Below are positions 16,209 through 24,519 of a stretch of 64,000 nt of DNA, piece after piece; position 1 is the first letter of the stretch, and every line of letters starts with the position of its first letter. The DNA is from Sinosporangium album. Lineage in GTDB: Bacteria > Actinomycetota > Actinomycetes > Streptosporangiales > Streptosporangiaceae. The position numbers were made by a program, and so were the translations under genes. Below the pieces are notes generated by a model, which ran no database searches, was not told the origin of the DNA, and saw only the letters and a program-made list of their open reading frames with translations. The stretch spans positions 186,001-250,000 of the forward strand of contig NZ_FNCN01000007.1 in the NCBI RefSeq assembly GCF_900100605.1, read 5' to 3'.

Positions 16209-17497
16209 AGCACCTGCCAGACCTCGTCCTTCCCTTTGAAGTCGATCAGCAGGCTGCGGGCGTCCTCGCCTCGCGCCTCGCCGATGCGCTGGCCGTCCCG
16301 CCATCGCACCCGGCCGAGGCTGGTGACGGGCCTGACAGCACACGCTGGGACGGCCAGTCCCTGTCCTGCGGGCACGCTGGAATCGCGGTCCTGCACGGCG
16401 TCCGTGCCCTTGACGGTCATGGCGCCTGGACACGCGCGGCCGACTGGTTCACCGCAGCCGTCCGAGAACCGATCGCCGCAGCGGGCGGCGCCGGTCTCTG
16501 GCATGGGGCTCCCGCCGTCGCCTTCGCCCTCCATACCGCCGTCCGACCCGGCGATGCCGATCACCATCTCAACCGGCTCGACGGCGTCATCTCGGCGATG
16601 ACGGATCGCCAGATCAAACGAGCCGACGAACGCATGGCAGCGGGCCGCAGACCCTCGCCTGGGGAGTTCGACCTCGTCCGGGGACTCACTGGTCTGGGTG
16701 TCTACTTCCTGCGCCGCGACCCCACGGGCCCGCACCTTCGTGAAGTGCTCGGCTACCTCATCCGCCTGACCACTCCAGTTCCCGCCGAAGACTCCGCCGG
16801 AACGAGGGCACCAGGCTGGTGGACCAGCCACCTGCCCGAAGGCCGTCCTGCCGTAGACTTCGCCGACGGTCACTCCGACCAGGGCATGGCCCACGGCATC
16901 GCCGGCCCACTCGCCTTGCTCTCCTTGACCTTCCGCGCTGGGATCATCGTCCCCGGCCAGGCCGAAGCGATCATGACGATCAGGGACTGGCTGGAGCGCT
17001 GGCAGCAGACCGGCGAAGCCGGACCGTGGTGGCCGGAACGGCTCACCCTCACCGACCTTGACCAGGCACAACCGCACCAGAAGGGCCCTGCCCGGCCATC
17101 TTGGTGCTACGGAACCCCTGGAATTTCCCGCGCACTACAGCTCGCCGCCCTGGCTCTCAATGATGCCGAGCGCCAGCACCGCGCGGAGCGAGCACTTCTC
17201 GCTTGCGTCACCGACCGATCCCAGCTGTCCCGCCTGGGCAATCTGGCGTTGTGCCACGGTTGGGCCGGGCTGATCGCCACCGTTTGGACGACCGCCGCCG
17301 ACGCCTCCGCACCCGCCCTAGCCCGGCGGCTACCACGTCTCATCGAGGGTCTCATCGGTTCTAGTCATCCCCCGCTGGACAAGCCCGGGTTGATCGATGG
17401 AGCCGCCGGTCTCGCGCTCGTCCTGCACAGCATCGCCACCGGCACGCTCGCCGCTTGGACGAGCTTCCTACTGCTTACTGGAGTAGACCCCACATGA
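16205..17497 (+). CDS. lanC: Lanthionine cyclase LanC
   Basis: 430 aa, overlapping lanB by ATGA. LanC proteins are zinc enzymes that add Cys thiols to dehydro-residues to make lanthionine rings. Zinc ligands Cys301 (SWCYG), Cys350 and His351 (LCHGWAG) are present, and the conserved MAHGIAG His station lies upstream; the GxxG repeats of the alpha/alpha toroid (CGHAGIAV, LVRGLTGLGVY, LIDGAAGLALVL) are seen. The gene overlaps the next one by ATGA, so stoichiometric translation is likely. Confidence 0.93.
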   Translation: MKHLPDLVLPFEVDQQAAGVLASRLADALAVPPSHPAEAGDGPDSTRWDGQSLSCGHAGIAVLHGVRALDGHGAWTRAADWFTAAVREPIAAAGGAGLWHGAPAVAFALHTAVRPGDADHHLNRLDGVISAMTDRQIKRADERMAAGRRPSPGEFDLVRGLTGLGVYFLRRDPTGPHLREVLGYLIRLTTPVPAEDSAGTRAPGWWTSHLPEGRPAVDFADGHSDQGMAHGIAGPLALLSLTFRAGIIVPGQAEAIMTIRDWLERWQQTGEAGPWWPERLTLTDLDQAQPHQKGPARPSWCYGTPGISRALQLAALALNDAERQHRAERALLACVTDRSQLSRLGNLALCHGWAGLIATVWTTAADASAPALARRLPRLIEGLIGSSHPPLDKPGLIDGAAGLALVLHSIATGTLAAWTSFLLLTGVDPT

Positions 17498-19569
17498 TCC
17501 GCCCCCAAGAGGTCGTCGATTCGAGCGAGTGGCGTGAAGCCAGTGTTTGGCACGAGAGCTGGCAAGCCGCCGAACACGCTGCCGTTCACGCCTTCGGCCC
17601 ACAGCTGGTGAACCTGGAAACCGCCGGAGTGATCACCATGTGGTGGTTCACTCGCAAGGGCGCGGAATGGCGTATCCGATACCTTCCGGCCCCTATCCGC
17701 GAGGTTGATGCCGCAGCAGCGATCAGCCGGATCCTTGACGCCGCCGCCACTGAGGGGCTGTGCACCCGGTGGGCTCACACGATCTACGAGCCGCTCATCG
17801 GGGCCTTCGGCGGGCAGGCTTCGCTCGACTCCGCTCACACACTGTTCCACGCGGACAGCCGACAGGTTCTCGGCCACCTCACCATCGGCGGCGGCCACAA
17901 GCGGGAACTCGCCCTTCTCCTGATCGCAGCGATGCTCCGCGGTGCCCACCGGGACTGGTACGACCAAGGGGAAGTGTGGAGACTCCTCACGCAGGAGCGC
18001 ACCATCCCGTCCTCACCCTTGGCCCACGACGACATCGCGACCGTGCAGCAGCTCCTGATCGGCGATACAGAGTCCACACCCGCCAAGATCGGCGTCCCGG
18101 CTTCATGGTTCGCCGCTTATGAGCACGCCGGACAGCGGCATTTCGACCTCGATCGGCTCGGTGTTTGCACACGTGGTCTGAACGCCGTGCTCGCCCACCA
18201 CGCCCTGTACGCCTGGAACCGCCTGGGTCTTCCCGAGCCGGTCCAAGGGGCTCTCGTTGCCGCAGCCGCCCATGCCGTGTTCTGTCCCGGCCTGATCGAT
18301 TCTTCCGCCGCGAACAGCGGGCATGCGGTCGGGCCGATGAGTAATGTCGTCGCGGTGACCACCGACACCACCACTCCTGACCCCAGTCCCGCCGAGCTCC
18401 GCGATGAGCTCGCCGACAAGATTCTCGGTCGCGGTACGTTCCGCACCGCAGCCGTGGAGCGGGCGTTCCGGACCGTGCCCCGCGAAGTCTTCCTCGGCGC
18501 CGTCGAGCTTGCCGAGGCGTACAGGCCCGGGCCGGTGGTGACCAAACGGGCCGGCGACGGCACTGCCCTGTCGTCGGCGTCCGACCCCAACCTCGTCGCG
18601 ACGATGGCCGAAGATCTGGACGTCCGTCCAGGCCATCGCATCCTGGAGATCGGCGCGGCCACGGGCATCAATGCCGCCATTTTAGCCGAGCTCAGCGGCA
18701 CCCAGGGCCGTGTCACCACGATCGAGATCGACCAGGACCTTGCCGCCGGGGCTGCCGCCGCCCTTGCCAAGACTGGCTACACCACTGTCACCGCCATGTG
18801 CGGCGACGGCGCCGCCGGTTGGACGGCGGCTGCCCCCTACGACCGGATCATTGTCACGGCTGGCGCTTGGGACATCTCCGCTCCCTGGTGGGACCAGCTC
18901 GCCACCGGCGGCAGGATCGTCATCCCGCTCCGTCTCCACGGCAGCGGCCTGACCCGCTCCATCGCCTTCGACCTCCAGCCGTCAGGTCACCTCACCTGCA
19001 GCCACACCCGCGTCTGCGGCTTCGTCCCCATGCGCGGAGCAGCCGCCCAGGCCACCACCTCGATCACGCTCGCCGAGCACGTCACCCTCAACATCGACGC
19101 CGCCGACGAAGCCGACCAAGGCGCGCTCGCGCGGGTGCTCACCCACCCCGGCGAGGCCCGGTGGACCGGGATCAACGTCACCGACTTCGAGCCCGTCGAG
19201 CACCTCGATCTGTGGCTCGCTACCCACAGCACCGGCTTCAGCCGACTGTCGGCCGGAGCGCCCGCCCGCCGCGCCGGTATCGCCGATCCGGCACTGCGCT
19301 GGGCGGGTGCCGGGCTCTACGACGGCGCCACCCTCGCCTACATCGCCGCACGCCCGCACGGGCCGGCCTCCAGAGAACTCGGCATCACCGCCCACGGCCC
19401 CGGCAGCCGCAGCCTCACCGATCGCTTCATCGAACTCCTACATGAGTGGAACCACACCCGGCCCGCCCGACCGGTCATCACCGCCCACCGGGCGGACACC
19501 CCCGACGACCGACTCAAGGCCGGGACCCGCATCGAGCGGCCCGACACCCGCCTGACGATCGCCTGGTAG
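17494..19569 (+). CDS. Fusion: thiopeptide-type biosynthesis domain + FxLD-system protein methyltransferase
   Basis: 691 aa from ATG 17494, overlapping lanC. Residues 1 to about 275 resemble the stand-alone thiopeptide-type/SpaB_C domain (SVWHESWQAAEHAAVHAFGP, WWFTRKGAEWRIRYLP, FDLDRLGVCTRGLNAVLAH). After an internal Met282 the remainder is a PIMT-like (protein-L-isoaspartate O-methyltransferase) enzyme: RTAAVERAFRTVPREVFLG, the SAM motif ILEIGAATGINAAIL (about 383-397), TTIEIDQDLA and YDRIIVTAGAWDI. This is the methyltransferase of FxLD lanthipeptide systems. Related LanS enzymes methylate a core Asp that then forms succinimide/isoaspartate. Met282 may mark an ancestral separate gene. Since LanB already has its own elimination domain, the N-terminal half may be a partner or substrate-binding module. 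Confidence 0.85.
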   Translation: MIRPQEVVDSSEWREASVWHESWQAAEHAAVHAFGPQLVNLETAGVITMWWFTRKGAEWRIRYLPAPIREVDAAAAISRILDAAATEGLCTRWAHTIYEPLIGAFGGQASLDSAHTLFHADSRQVLGHLTIGGGHKRELALLLIAAMLRGAHRDWYDQGEVWRLLTQERTIPSSPLAHDDIATVQQLLIGDTESTPAKIGVPASWFAAYEHAGQRHFDLDRLGVCTRGLNAVLAHHALYAWNRLGLPEPVQGALVAAAAHAVFCPGLIDSSAANSGHAVGPMSNVVAVTTDTTTPDPSPAELRDELADKILGRGTFRTAAVERAFRTVPREVFLGAVELAEAYRPGPVVTKRAGDGTALSSASDPNLVATMAEDLDVRPGHRILEIGAATGINAAILAELSGTQGRVTTIEIDQDLAAGAAAALAKTGYTTVTAMCGDGAAGWTAAAPYDRIIVTAGAWDISAPWWDQLATGGRIVIPLRLHGSGLTRSIAFDLQPSGHLTCSHTRVCGFVPMRGAAAQATTSITLAEHVTLNIDAADEADQGALARVLTHPGEARWTGINVTDFEPVEHLDLWLATHSTGFSRLSAGAPARRAGIADPALRWAGAGLYDGATLAYIAARPHGPASRELGITAHGPGSRSLTDRFIELLHEWNHTRPARPVITAHRADTPDDRLKAGTRIERPDTRLTIAW

Positions 19570-19595
19570 CAACCTCGCCCATGGAGGTGCCGCGC

Positions 19596-19850
19596 ATGGA
19601 CACCCGAACCGCACCGCAGCGCCTCACTGACCTGGCCGCGCGCCGCTTCCCGCTGGTCGCGCGGTCCCAGGTCATCTCCCGGCCGCTCTCCACCCGAATC
19701 AGCCAGATCGAATCCCGAGCCGGGCAAGCTCGGCAGAACGGGCCCGACGGCGTCCTCCGCGCCGCCGAAGCCCTCAATCTGGCGGCTCTCCTGCTCAGCG
19801 ACCTCGGCATCCCACACCTGGCCCGCGGTCGGTCTGGACGCCGCCTTTCC
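19596..19850 (+). pseudogene. Start of an unrecognised RiPP-neighbour gene, frameshifted
   Basis: ATG 19596 has GGAGG 8 bp upstream. About 78 codons read as protein (RFPLVARSQVISRPLSTRIS, then AEALNLAALLLSDLGIPHLAR), then the frame becomes Arg-rich and ends at 19889. The text resembles small helical proteins often found beside XRE-regulated loci, but I cannot name it. The loss of frame near 19830 suggests a broken gene. Confidence 0.5.
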
Positions 19851-19898
19851 CCTCGGCGGGTTTCTCACCGGCCTGTTGCTGGGCGGTGACCCGCGCGC

Positions 19899-20261
19899 AA
19901 GGTCGTCCTGGCCGGCTCTCGCGTCGAACTCGCACTCGGCTCGCACCGCAGCCCCGGCCGTAAGCCGGTCAACACCCCGCCCATCCCCGTCCACCACTTC
20001 AAATGGAGGCGCGGCGTCGAACAAGACCTGCGGCGGCGCATCACCTGACACACCGCCGGCACCTGGCGCGAGATCAGCCCGGCGATCCGCACCGAGGCCG
20101 CCCGCCTCCTGGAGCACCTTCAAGCCCACGGCGAGCGCATCCACACCGCCGGGCCGATTCCCTTCCACCCGGTCGACCTCGCCACGACGCCGCCGTGGTG
20201 GCCGCACGCCTGCGCAGACCTGCTGGACCGGTGGCGCCCACCCGGGTCAGGACCGTCCTGA
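19899..20261 (+). pseudogene. Broken gene 3' portion with internal stop
   Basis: Coding-like frame KVVLAGSRVELALGSHRSPG...HHFKWRRGVEQDLRRRIT is interrupted by TGA at 20046-20048, then continues HTAGTWREISPAIRTEAARL and ends naturally at 20259-20261. Reading-frame bias is maintained across the stop, so this is a decayed gene, perhaps continuous with the fragment at 19596. Family not recognised. Confidence 0.5.
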
Positions 20262-20372
20262 GCCGCCGACGCGTGCGTCGGCGCTCACCATCCGGACGGG
20301 ACGCCGTTTTCGCACCGAGGAGGTCCGCCGCCAGATGCTGTCCGCAGTCGGCCGCAGCGCTCACCTGCTGGG

Positions 20373-20560
20373 GTGGAAAAGGGCCAGCAAGGGCTTGCGC
20401 AGCGGTACTACCTCCAGGCCTACGCTCTTGCCACCGAGTCCGGCATCACGGGACACGACGGGTTCGTGATGCGCACGATGGCCATGCAAGGCCTCAAACT
20501 CCACCGCCCCGAGTACTGCCAGGAATGGTCCCGGCATGGCACATATCGAGATCGGGCGCC
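20373..20560 (+). pseudogene. Fragment of an XRE/TPR regulator
   Basis: GQQGLAQRYYLQAYALATES, then GHDGFVMRTMAMQGLKLHRPEYC is the pattern of TPR helices from actinomycete XRE regulators (GLAQRYY...A...G). There is no start, HTH or proper end, and the fragment runs directly into the CRISPR-like repeat. Confidence 0.5.
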
Positions 20561-20564
20561 GACT

Positions 20565-20592
20565 GTGCTCCCCGCGCACGCGGGGATGGTCC
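20565..20592 (+). CRISPR. Single orphan type I-E-like CRISPR repeat
   Basis: A 28-nt sequence of the classical type I-E pattern: GTGCTCCCCGCG, CA loop, CGCGGGGATGGTCC, with 7-bp palindromic arms (CCCCGCG/CGCGGGG). No second complete copy lies within 100 bp either side and no cas genes are in the window. It is a relic or an isolated repeat, not an array. Confidence 0.5.
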
Positions 20593-20651
20593 GCCAGCGT
20601 CGCTGACGGCATGCGCGACTCGGTGCTCGGCGATCAGTCTGCCCGTCTGCC

Positions 20652-22481
20652 CTAGGGTCCCGGGGTGCAGTGGGGTGAGGTCCACAGGGCCCAGTCGGGG
20701 CGGGAGCCGGCGGGGCGCCAGGTGGGGGGCGGGGGTGCCGACGGGGGGAGGAGGACGCTGCACACGCCGTTCGGCACGGCCTGCTTGTCGCCGTTGAACA
20801 GCTCCAGCTCGGTCCACCACACGCGGTGCGTGAGCTGAACCCAGATCCGCCAGTCGACCCGGTTGTCGACGGCGACGCGGCCCGGGGGTGGCTGGGGCCA
20901 CCATGCGGGGTCGGCGGGCGGCGGGGGTTTGGGGGCGATGTGTACGGCGAAGGCCGCATTGGCCGCCACCAGGACGGCGGCGGCCAGGGGCCACCGGGTC
21001 CGGCGGGGGGTGAGTGCGGCGGCGGCCAGGCAGGCGAGCAGGGCCGCCGCGGTCCATGAGGCCGCGGCCATGTCGAGTCTGTCGTGGACCCCGCTGAGGA
21101 AGATCACCTCGGGGAAGTCGAAGGCGATGAAGGTGTAGCGGCGCAGGCGGTCCCCCGCGTAGAGGGCGGCGGCGCCTCCGGCCGCCGCGGCCGTGGCCGC
21201 GGCGCCTAGGGCGAGCCCGAGTACGGTGGCCCGCCGCCTGCCTCCCGGTATGACGGCTAGCCACCCGGGCCGTCCCAGGAGGGCGGTTCGCCGGACGCGG
21301 GGAAAGGCGGCTTCCTCCGGCACGGCGGCAAGCGGCCCGGTCGGCCCGGGGGCGGCGGTGCGGCGGGTGCGGAGGAGGGCGGCGAGGCCGGCGATGGTCC
21401 AGGCGAGGGCGACGCAGGCGAGGTAGCGGCCGTAGGCGTAGTTGCCGACGCGGTGTTCGTCGGGCAGTGCGGCCGAGGAGGCGTAGGCGATGCCCAGGGT
21501 GGTGGCGAGCAGTACGGCTGCCGCCACGCGGTGGGCGTGCGGGGCGGAGCGCCGCAGGGCGGTGGCCGCGGCGGCGATGAGGCCGACTCCGGCGAGGCCC
21601 CAGGTGGCGACGGCGAGGTACCAGATCTGGCCGGCGGCGCCGGCCAGGGCCCAGGCCTGCCCGTCGAGGCTGGTGAGGCGGTCGACGAGCAGGCCCGACA
21701 GGTCGCGGGCGCCGCCGGGGTAGAGGGCGGCGGCCAGCTCGGCGTTGAGGACCGCGCCGGCCAGGGCGGTCGTGCCGCCGGCGGCGGCCCCCGCGAGCGC
21801 CGCCTTCGGCGCAATCCGCCTCCTGAACGCCAGAAGCGCCACCGCCACCACCCACACGCCGAAGATGACGTATCCCCGCATGTGCACCGATGTCGCGAAA
21901 CCCGCCAGCACCCCGCCCAGGGCCGCCGCCCGCGCCGAGCCCCGGCTCACCGTGTCGTGGACGGCGAGCAGCCACCCGAGCAGCAGCGTGGGCAGTACGG
22001 CGTCGGCCAGCGCCAGCCCCGAGAACACCAGCAGCGACGGCGACGCCCCCGCCGCGAAGGCCAGGAGCAGCGCCGGCCGTACGGCTGTGCCGAGGCGGCG
22101 CAGCGCCGCATAGGCGAGCGGGAACGTGGCGGCGGCCACGGCCGCGCCGGTGCCGGCGACCAGCCGGTAGGCCGTCTCCGGGTCGGAGGTGAGCCAGAAG
22201 GCGGGGACGAGCAGCAGGGCGTAGCCGCCCTGGTAGAAGGTCGAGCCGCTGTAGTCGCCGCCGGGCCCGCCGGCCAGCAGGCGGGCCGCGAGCAGGTATC
22301 CGACCTCGTCGGGGTTGGCCACCGGCCCGGAGTGGTAGCGGTACAGCCAGAGCCGGAGCGCGAACTGCGCGGCCCACCCGCCGGCGAGCAGCCACCCGAT
22401 CCACCGCCCGGCCGGGGGTCGTGCCCTCGCGTCCGCTGCCGGCGGCGCGGATGGGTGGTGGCGAACGGACAGCAGCGGCAT
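20652..22481 (-). CDS. Polytopic membrane glycosyltransferase (GT-C fold, GT39/GT87-like)
   Basis: 609 aa. After a short cytoplasmic N-terminus and the first membrane segment (WIGWLLAGGWAAQFALRLWL) the first extracellular loop has NPDEVGY (Asp58-Glu59), the acidic motif of GT-C enzymes that use polyprenyl-phosphate sugars. About ten to twelve hydrophobic helices follow, then a short Pro/Trp-rich C-terminal domain (VWWTELELFNGDKQAV). It would transfer a sugar outside the membrane; acceptor unknown. The last 53 codons form copy 2 of the 159-bp repeat. Confidence 0.7.
   Translation of the reverse strand: MPLLSVRHHPSAPPAADARARPPAGRWIGWLLAGGWAAQFALRLWLYRYHSGPVANPDEVGYLLAARLLAGGPGGDYSGSTFYQGGYALLLVPAFWLTSDPETAYRLVAGTGAAVAAATFPLAYAALRRLGTAVRPALLLAFAAGASPSLLVFSGLALADAVLPTLLLGWLLAVHDTVSRGSARAAALGGVLAGFATSVHMRGYVIFGVWVVAVALLAFRRRIAPKAALAGAAAGGTTALAGAVLNAELAAALYPGGARDLSGLLVDRLTSLDGQAWALAGAAGQIWYLAVATWGLAGVGLIAAAATALRRSAPHAHRVAAAVLLATTLGIAYASSAALPDEHRVGNYAYGRYLACVALAWTIAGLAALLRTRRTAAPGPTGPLAAVPEEAAFPRVRRTALLGRPGWLAVIPGGRRRATVLGLALGAAATAAAAGGAAALYAGDRLRRYTFIAFDFPEVIFLSGVHDRLDMAAASWTAAALLACLAAAALTPRRTRWPLAAAVLVAANAAFAVHIAPKPPPPADPAWWPQPPPGRVAVDNRVDWRIWVQLTHRVWWTELELFNGDKQAVPNGVCSVLLPPSAPPPPTWRPAGSRPDWALWTSPHCTPGP
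20667..20825. repeat. 159-bp direct repeat, copy 2
   Basis: Same orientation as 10905-11063 and about 97% identical. This copy is inside the intact glycosyltransferase gene and is presumably the parent. Confidence 0.9.
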
Positions 22482-22545
22482 GGATTTCCCCCGATCCGCC
22501 GTCGGGTATCTCCCGACGGCAGCGGAGGAAGCTCAGCAAAACCCC

Positions 22546-22577
22546 CATAACCCGGCCGTCACCTCATAGGGGTTATG
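22546..22577. repeat. Inverted repeat upstream of the glycosyltransferase
   Basis: CATAACCC (22546-22553) and GGGTTATG (22570-22577) are perfect 8-bp arms with a 16-bp spacer, in the 116-bp gap between the XRE-cupin stop and the glycosyltransferase start. It could be a terminator for the former or an operator for the latter. Confidence 0.4.
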
Positions 22578-22597
22578 CCGGCGTTATAGGGGGCGGG

Positions 22598-23272
22598 TCA
22601 GAGGTACTCGCTGATCAGTACGGCGACCGTGTCGGGTTCGAGGGCTTCGAAGGCGTGGGGGGCGTCGCCCGGGTAGACGGCGTAGTCTCCGGGGCCGAGT
22701 TCGACGGGGGCACCGGTGGGGCCGAGGAGCGCCCGGCCGGAGGAGATGACGACGTGTTCGGTAGTGCCGGGCATGTGGGGGGCGGACGTGTGGCGTTCGC
22801 CCGGCTGGGCGACGATGCGGTAGATGTCCTGGCGGGTGCCCGGTGCGCTGGAGGCCAGGAGGGTGACGGCGTAGTTCGCCTGTTCGGAGTAGGTGGCGGT
22901 GCCTTCGCCGACGCGGACGACGAGCACGTCGGGGCGGGGCGGGTCGACGAGGCGGCTGAAGGGGACGCCGAGGGCGACGGCGAGGGCCCACAGGGTTTCG
23001 ATGCTGGGGTTGCCGGTGCCCGACTCCAGCTGGGACAGGGTGGATTTGGCGATCCCGGCCCTTTTGGCGAGTTCGGTGAGGGACAGTCCGGTGCGGGTGC
23101 GTTCGCGGCGGATGGAGAGGGCGACCACGGCCACGGGGTCGACGGCGGCCATCCCGTGGGGTGCGGGCGTGCCGCCGTTCCCGGCGGTGGCCGTACGGCG
23201 GGGCCCCGTGTCGGCCGGCGGATCGGCGGCAGCCGTACGCCGGGACTGCGGGGCTTTGCCCGGTGGGGTCAT
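22598..23272 (-). CDS. XRE-family regulator with C-terminal cupin
   Basis: 224 aa from ATG 23272, with GGAG 10 bp upstream; an in-frame ATG at 23317 lies in the divergent promoter. HTH: LSLTELAKRAGIAKSTLSQL followed by ESGTGNPSIETLWALA. The C-terminal half is a cupin barrel (RHTSAPHMPGTTEHVVISSG, then LGPGDYAVYPGDAPHAFEAL). Such regulators sense small amino-acid-like ligands. It is divergent from azlC-azlD and the natural candidate to control that exporter. Confidence 0.88.
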   Translation of the reverse strand: MTPPGKAPQSRRTAAADPPADTGPRRTATAGNGGTPAPHGMAAVDPVAVVALSIRRERTRTGLSLTELAKRAGIAKSTLSQLESGTGNPSIETLWALAVALGVPFSRLVDPPRPDVLVVRVGEGTATYSEQANYAVTLLASSAPGTRQDIYRIVAQPGERHTSAPHMPGTTEHVVISSGRALLGPTGAPVELGPGDYAVYPGDAPHAFEALEPDTVAVLISEYL

Positions 23273-23275
23273 ATT

Positions 23276-23360
23276 CGTTCGCTCCAGACGTCCATTGTTT
23301 GAGTTGACGAACGGCATCAGCTATGTCCATTCTATTAGGTATGCGTTCGTTATGGCGAAC
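23276..23360. promoter_or_regulatory. Cluster of CGTTCG/CGAACG sites before azlC
   Basis: CGTTCG at 23276-23281, CGAACG at 23308-23313, and GTTCG-N6-CGAAC at 23345-23360 overlapping the azlC start. A TTGACG at 23304-23309 could be a -35. The repetition suggests operator half-sites for the divergent XRE-cupin regulator. Confidence 0.45.
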
Positions 23361-24051
23361 TGTTGATCGCGACACGCTTCGCGACATCGTTCTCGTGTGC
23401 CTCGCCGACGCGGTCGTCGCGGTCTCCTTCGGCGCGATCGCCGTGTCCGGCGGTCTGTCGCCGTGGGTGCCGATCGTGATGTCGCTGCTGGTCTTCGCGG
23501 GCGGCGCCCAGTTCGCCGCCCTCGGCGTGGTCCTCGCCGGGGGCGGCCCGGTCGCCGCCGTCGCCACCGGGCTGCTGCTCAACGCGCGGCTCCTGCCGTT
23601 CGGCTTCGCCGTGGCCGACGTGGTGGGCCGCCGGTGGTGGACGCGGCTGATCGGCGCGCACCTGATGACCGACGAGGCCGTGGCGTTCGCGCTGCGCCAC
23701 AGCGACCCGCGGCAGCGCCGCGCGGCGTACTGGGTCTGCGCGATCATGCTGTTCGTCCTCTGGAACGTCGCCGTCGTCGTGGGAGCGCTCGCAGGCGGCA
23801 TGGTGGGCGACACCAACGTCCTCGGGCTGGACGCGGCGTTCCCCGCGGTCCTGCTGGCGCTGACGCTGCCGGCGCTCACCGACCGGGGCGTCCGCGACTC
23901 CGCGCTGCTGGGGGCGGCCGTCGCGCTGGCTGCGGCGATGTTCCTGCCCGCCGGGCTTCCCGTGCTGCTGGCGCTGGTGGGCCTGGTCGCGCTGCTGCGC
24001 CGGCCGCAGGTGGCCGGCGCCCAGATCGATCCCGACTGGAAGGTGAGCTGA
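23341..24051 (+). CDS. azlC: AzlC-family branched-chain amino-acid exporter, large subunit
   Basis: 236 aa from ATG 23341; an ATG at 23323 is possible but neither has a ribosome site, and the family begins at about RDIVLVCLADAV. Six or so membrane segments with VSFGAIAVSGGLSPWVPIVM and VFAGGAQFAALG, typical of AzlC. With AzlD it exports branched-chain or related amino acids. Its stop overlaps the azlD start. Confidence 0.9.
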   Translation: MRSLWRTVDRDTLRDIVLVCLADAVVAVSFGAIAVSGGLSPWVPIVMSLLVFAGGAQFAALGVVLAGGGPVAAVATGLLLNARLLPFGFAVADVVGRRWWTRLIGAHLMTDEAVAFALRHSDPRQRRAAYWVCAIMLFVLWNVAVVVGALAGGMVGDTNVLGLDAAFPAVLLALTLPALTDRGVRDSALLGAAVALAAAMFLPAGLPVLLALVGLVALLRRPQVAGAQIDPDWKVS

Positions 24052-24359
24052 TGCCCGTTCTCGCCATCGTGCTGCTCGCCGCGGGCACCTACGCGTTCCG
24101 CCTGGCCGGGCCGCTGCTCGCGGGCCGGATCACGATCCCCGAGCAGGTGCGGCGGGTGCTGTCGGTGAGCGCCGTGGTGCTGCTGTTCGCCCTGGTGTGT
24201 ACGGCGGCGCTGACGCAGGGCCACGCCTTCGCCGGATGGGCGCGGCCCGCCGGGGTGCTGGTCGCCGGGGTCCTCGCCGTACGGCGGGCGCCGTTCCCCG
24301 TGGTCGTGATCGCCGCCGCCACCACCACGGCGGTGCTGCGCCTGCTCGGCGTCCCCTGA
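24051..24359 (+). CDS. azlD: AzlD-family small subunit of amino-acid exporter
   Basis: 102 aa from ATG 24051, sharing one base with the azlC stop (TGATG). Four short hydrophobic helices (VLAIVLLAAGTYAFRLAGPL, VLSVSAVVLLFALVCTAAL) characterise AzlD. Translationally coupled to azlC. Confidence 0.9.
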   Translation: MPVLAIVLLAAGTYAFRLAGPLLAGRITIPEQVRRVLSVSAVVLLFALVCTAALTQGHAFAGWARPAGVLVAGVLAVRRAPFPVVVIAAATTTAVLRLLGVP

Positions 24360-24365
24360 CCCGGC

Positions 24366-24385
24366 ACCGGGGGCCCGCCCCCGGT
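24366..24385 (+). terminator. Hairpin after azlCD
   Basis: ACCGGGGGC and GCCCCCGGT form a 9-bp perfect stem 6 bp after the azlD stop. It closes the azlCD unit before the polyene genes. Confidence 0.55.
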
Positions 24386-24519
24386 CGCCCCGGGGAAGTC
24401 TCGAAAATTCCTTAGCCCGTTGCTGCTTCGCTGACTGTGCCGCGGGCGGCGGCCGGGAGGCGCCCGCGGGGGTCTGGACCGTCCGGCGGTCCGTGTCCGC
24501 GGTGGCGAAAGGGATGAGG

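Noticed and set aside
20623-20650. Possible second CRISPR repeat starting GTGCTC
   Set aside because: Only the first six bases and a few others agree with the repeat at 20565, so an array cannot be claimed.
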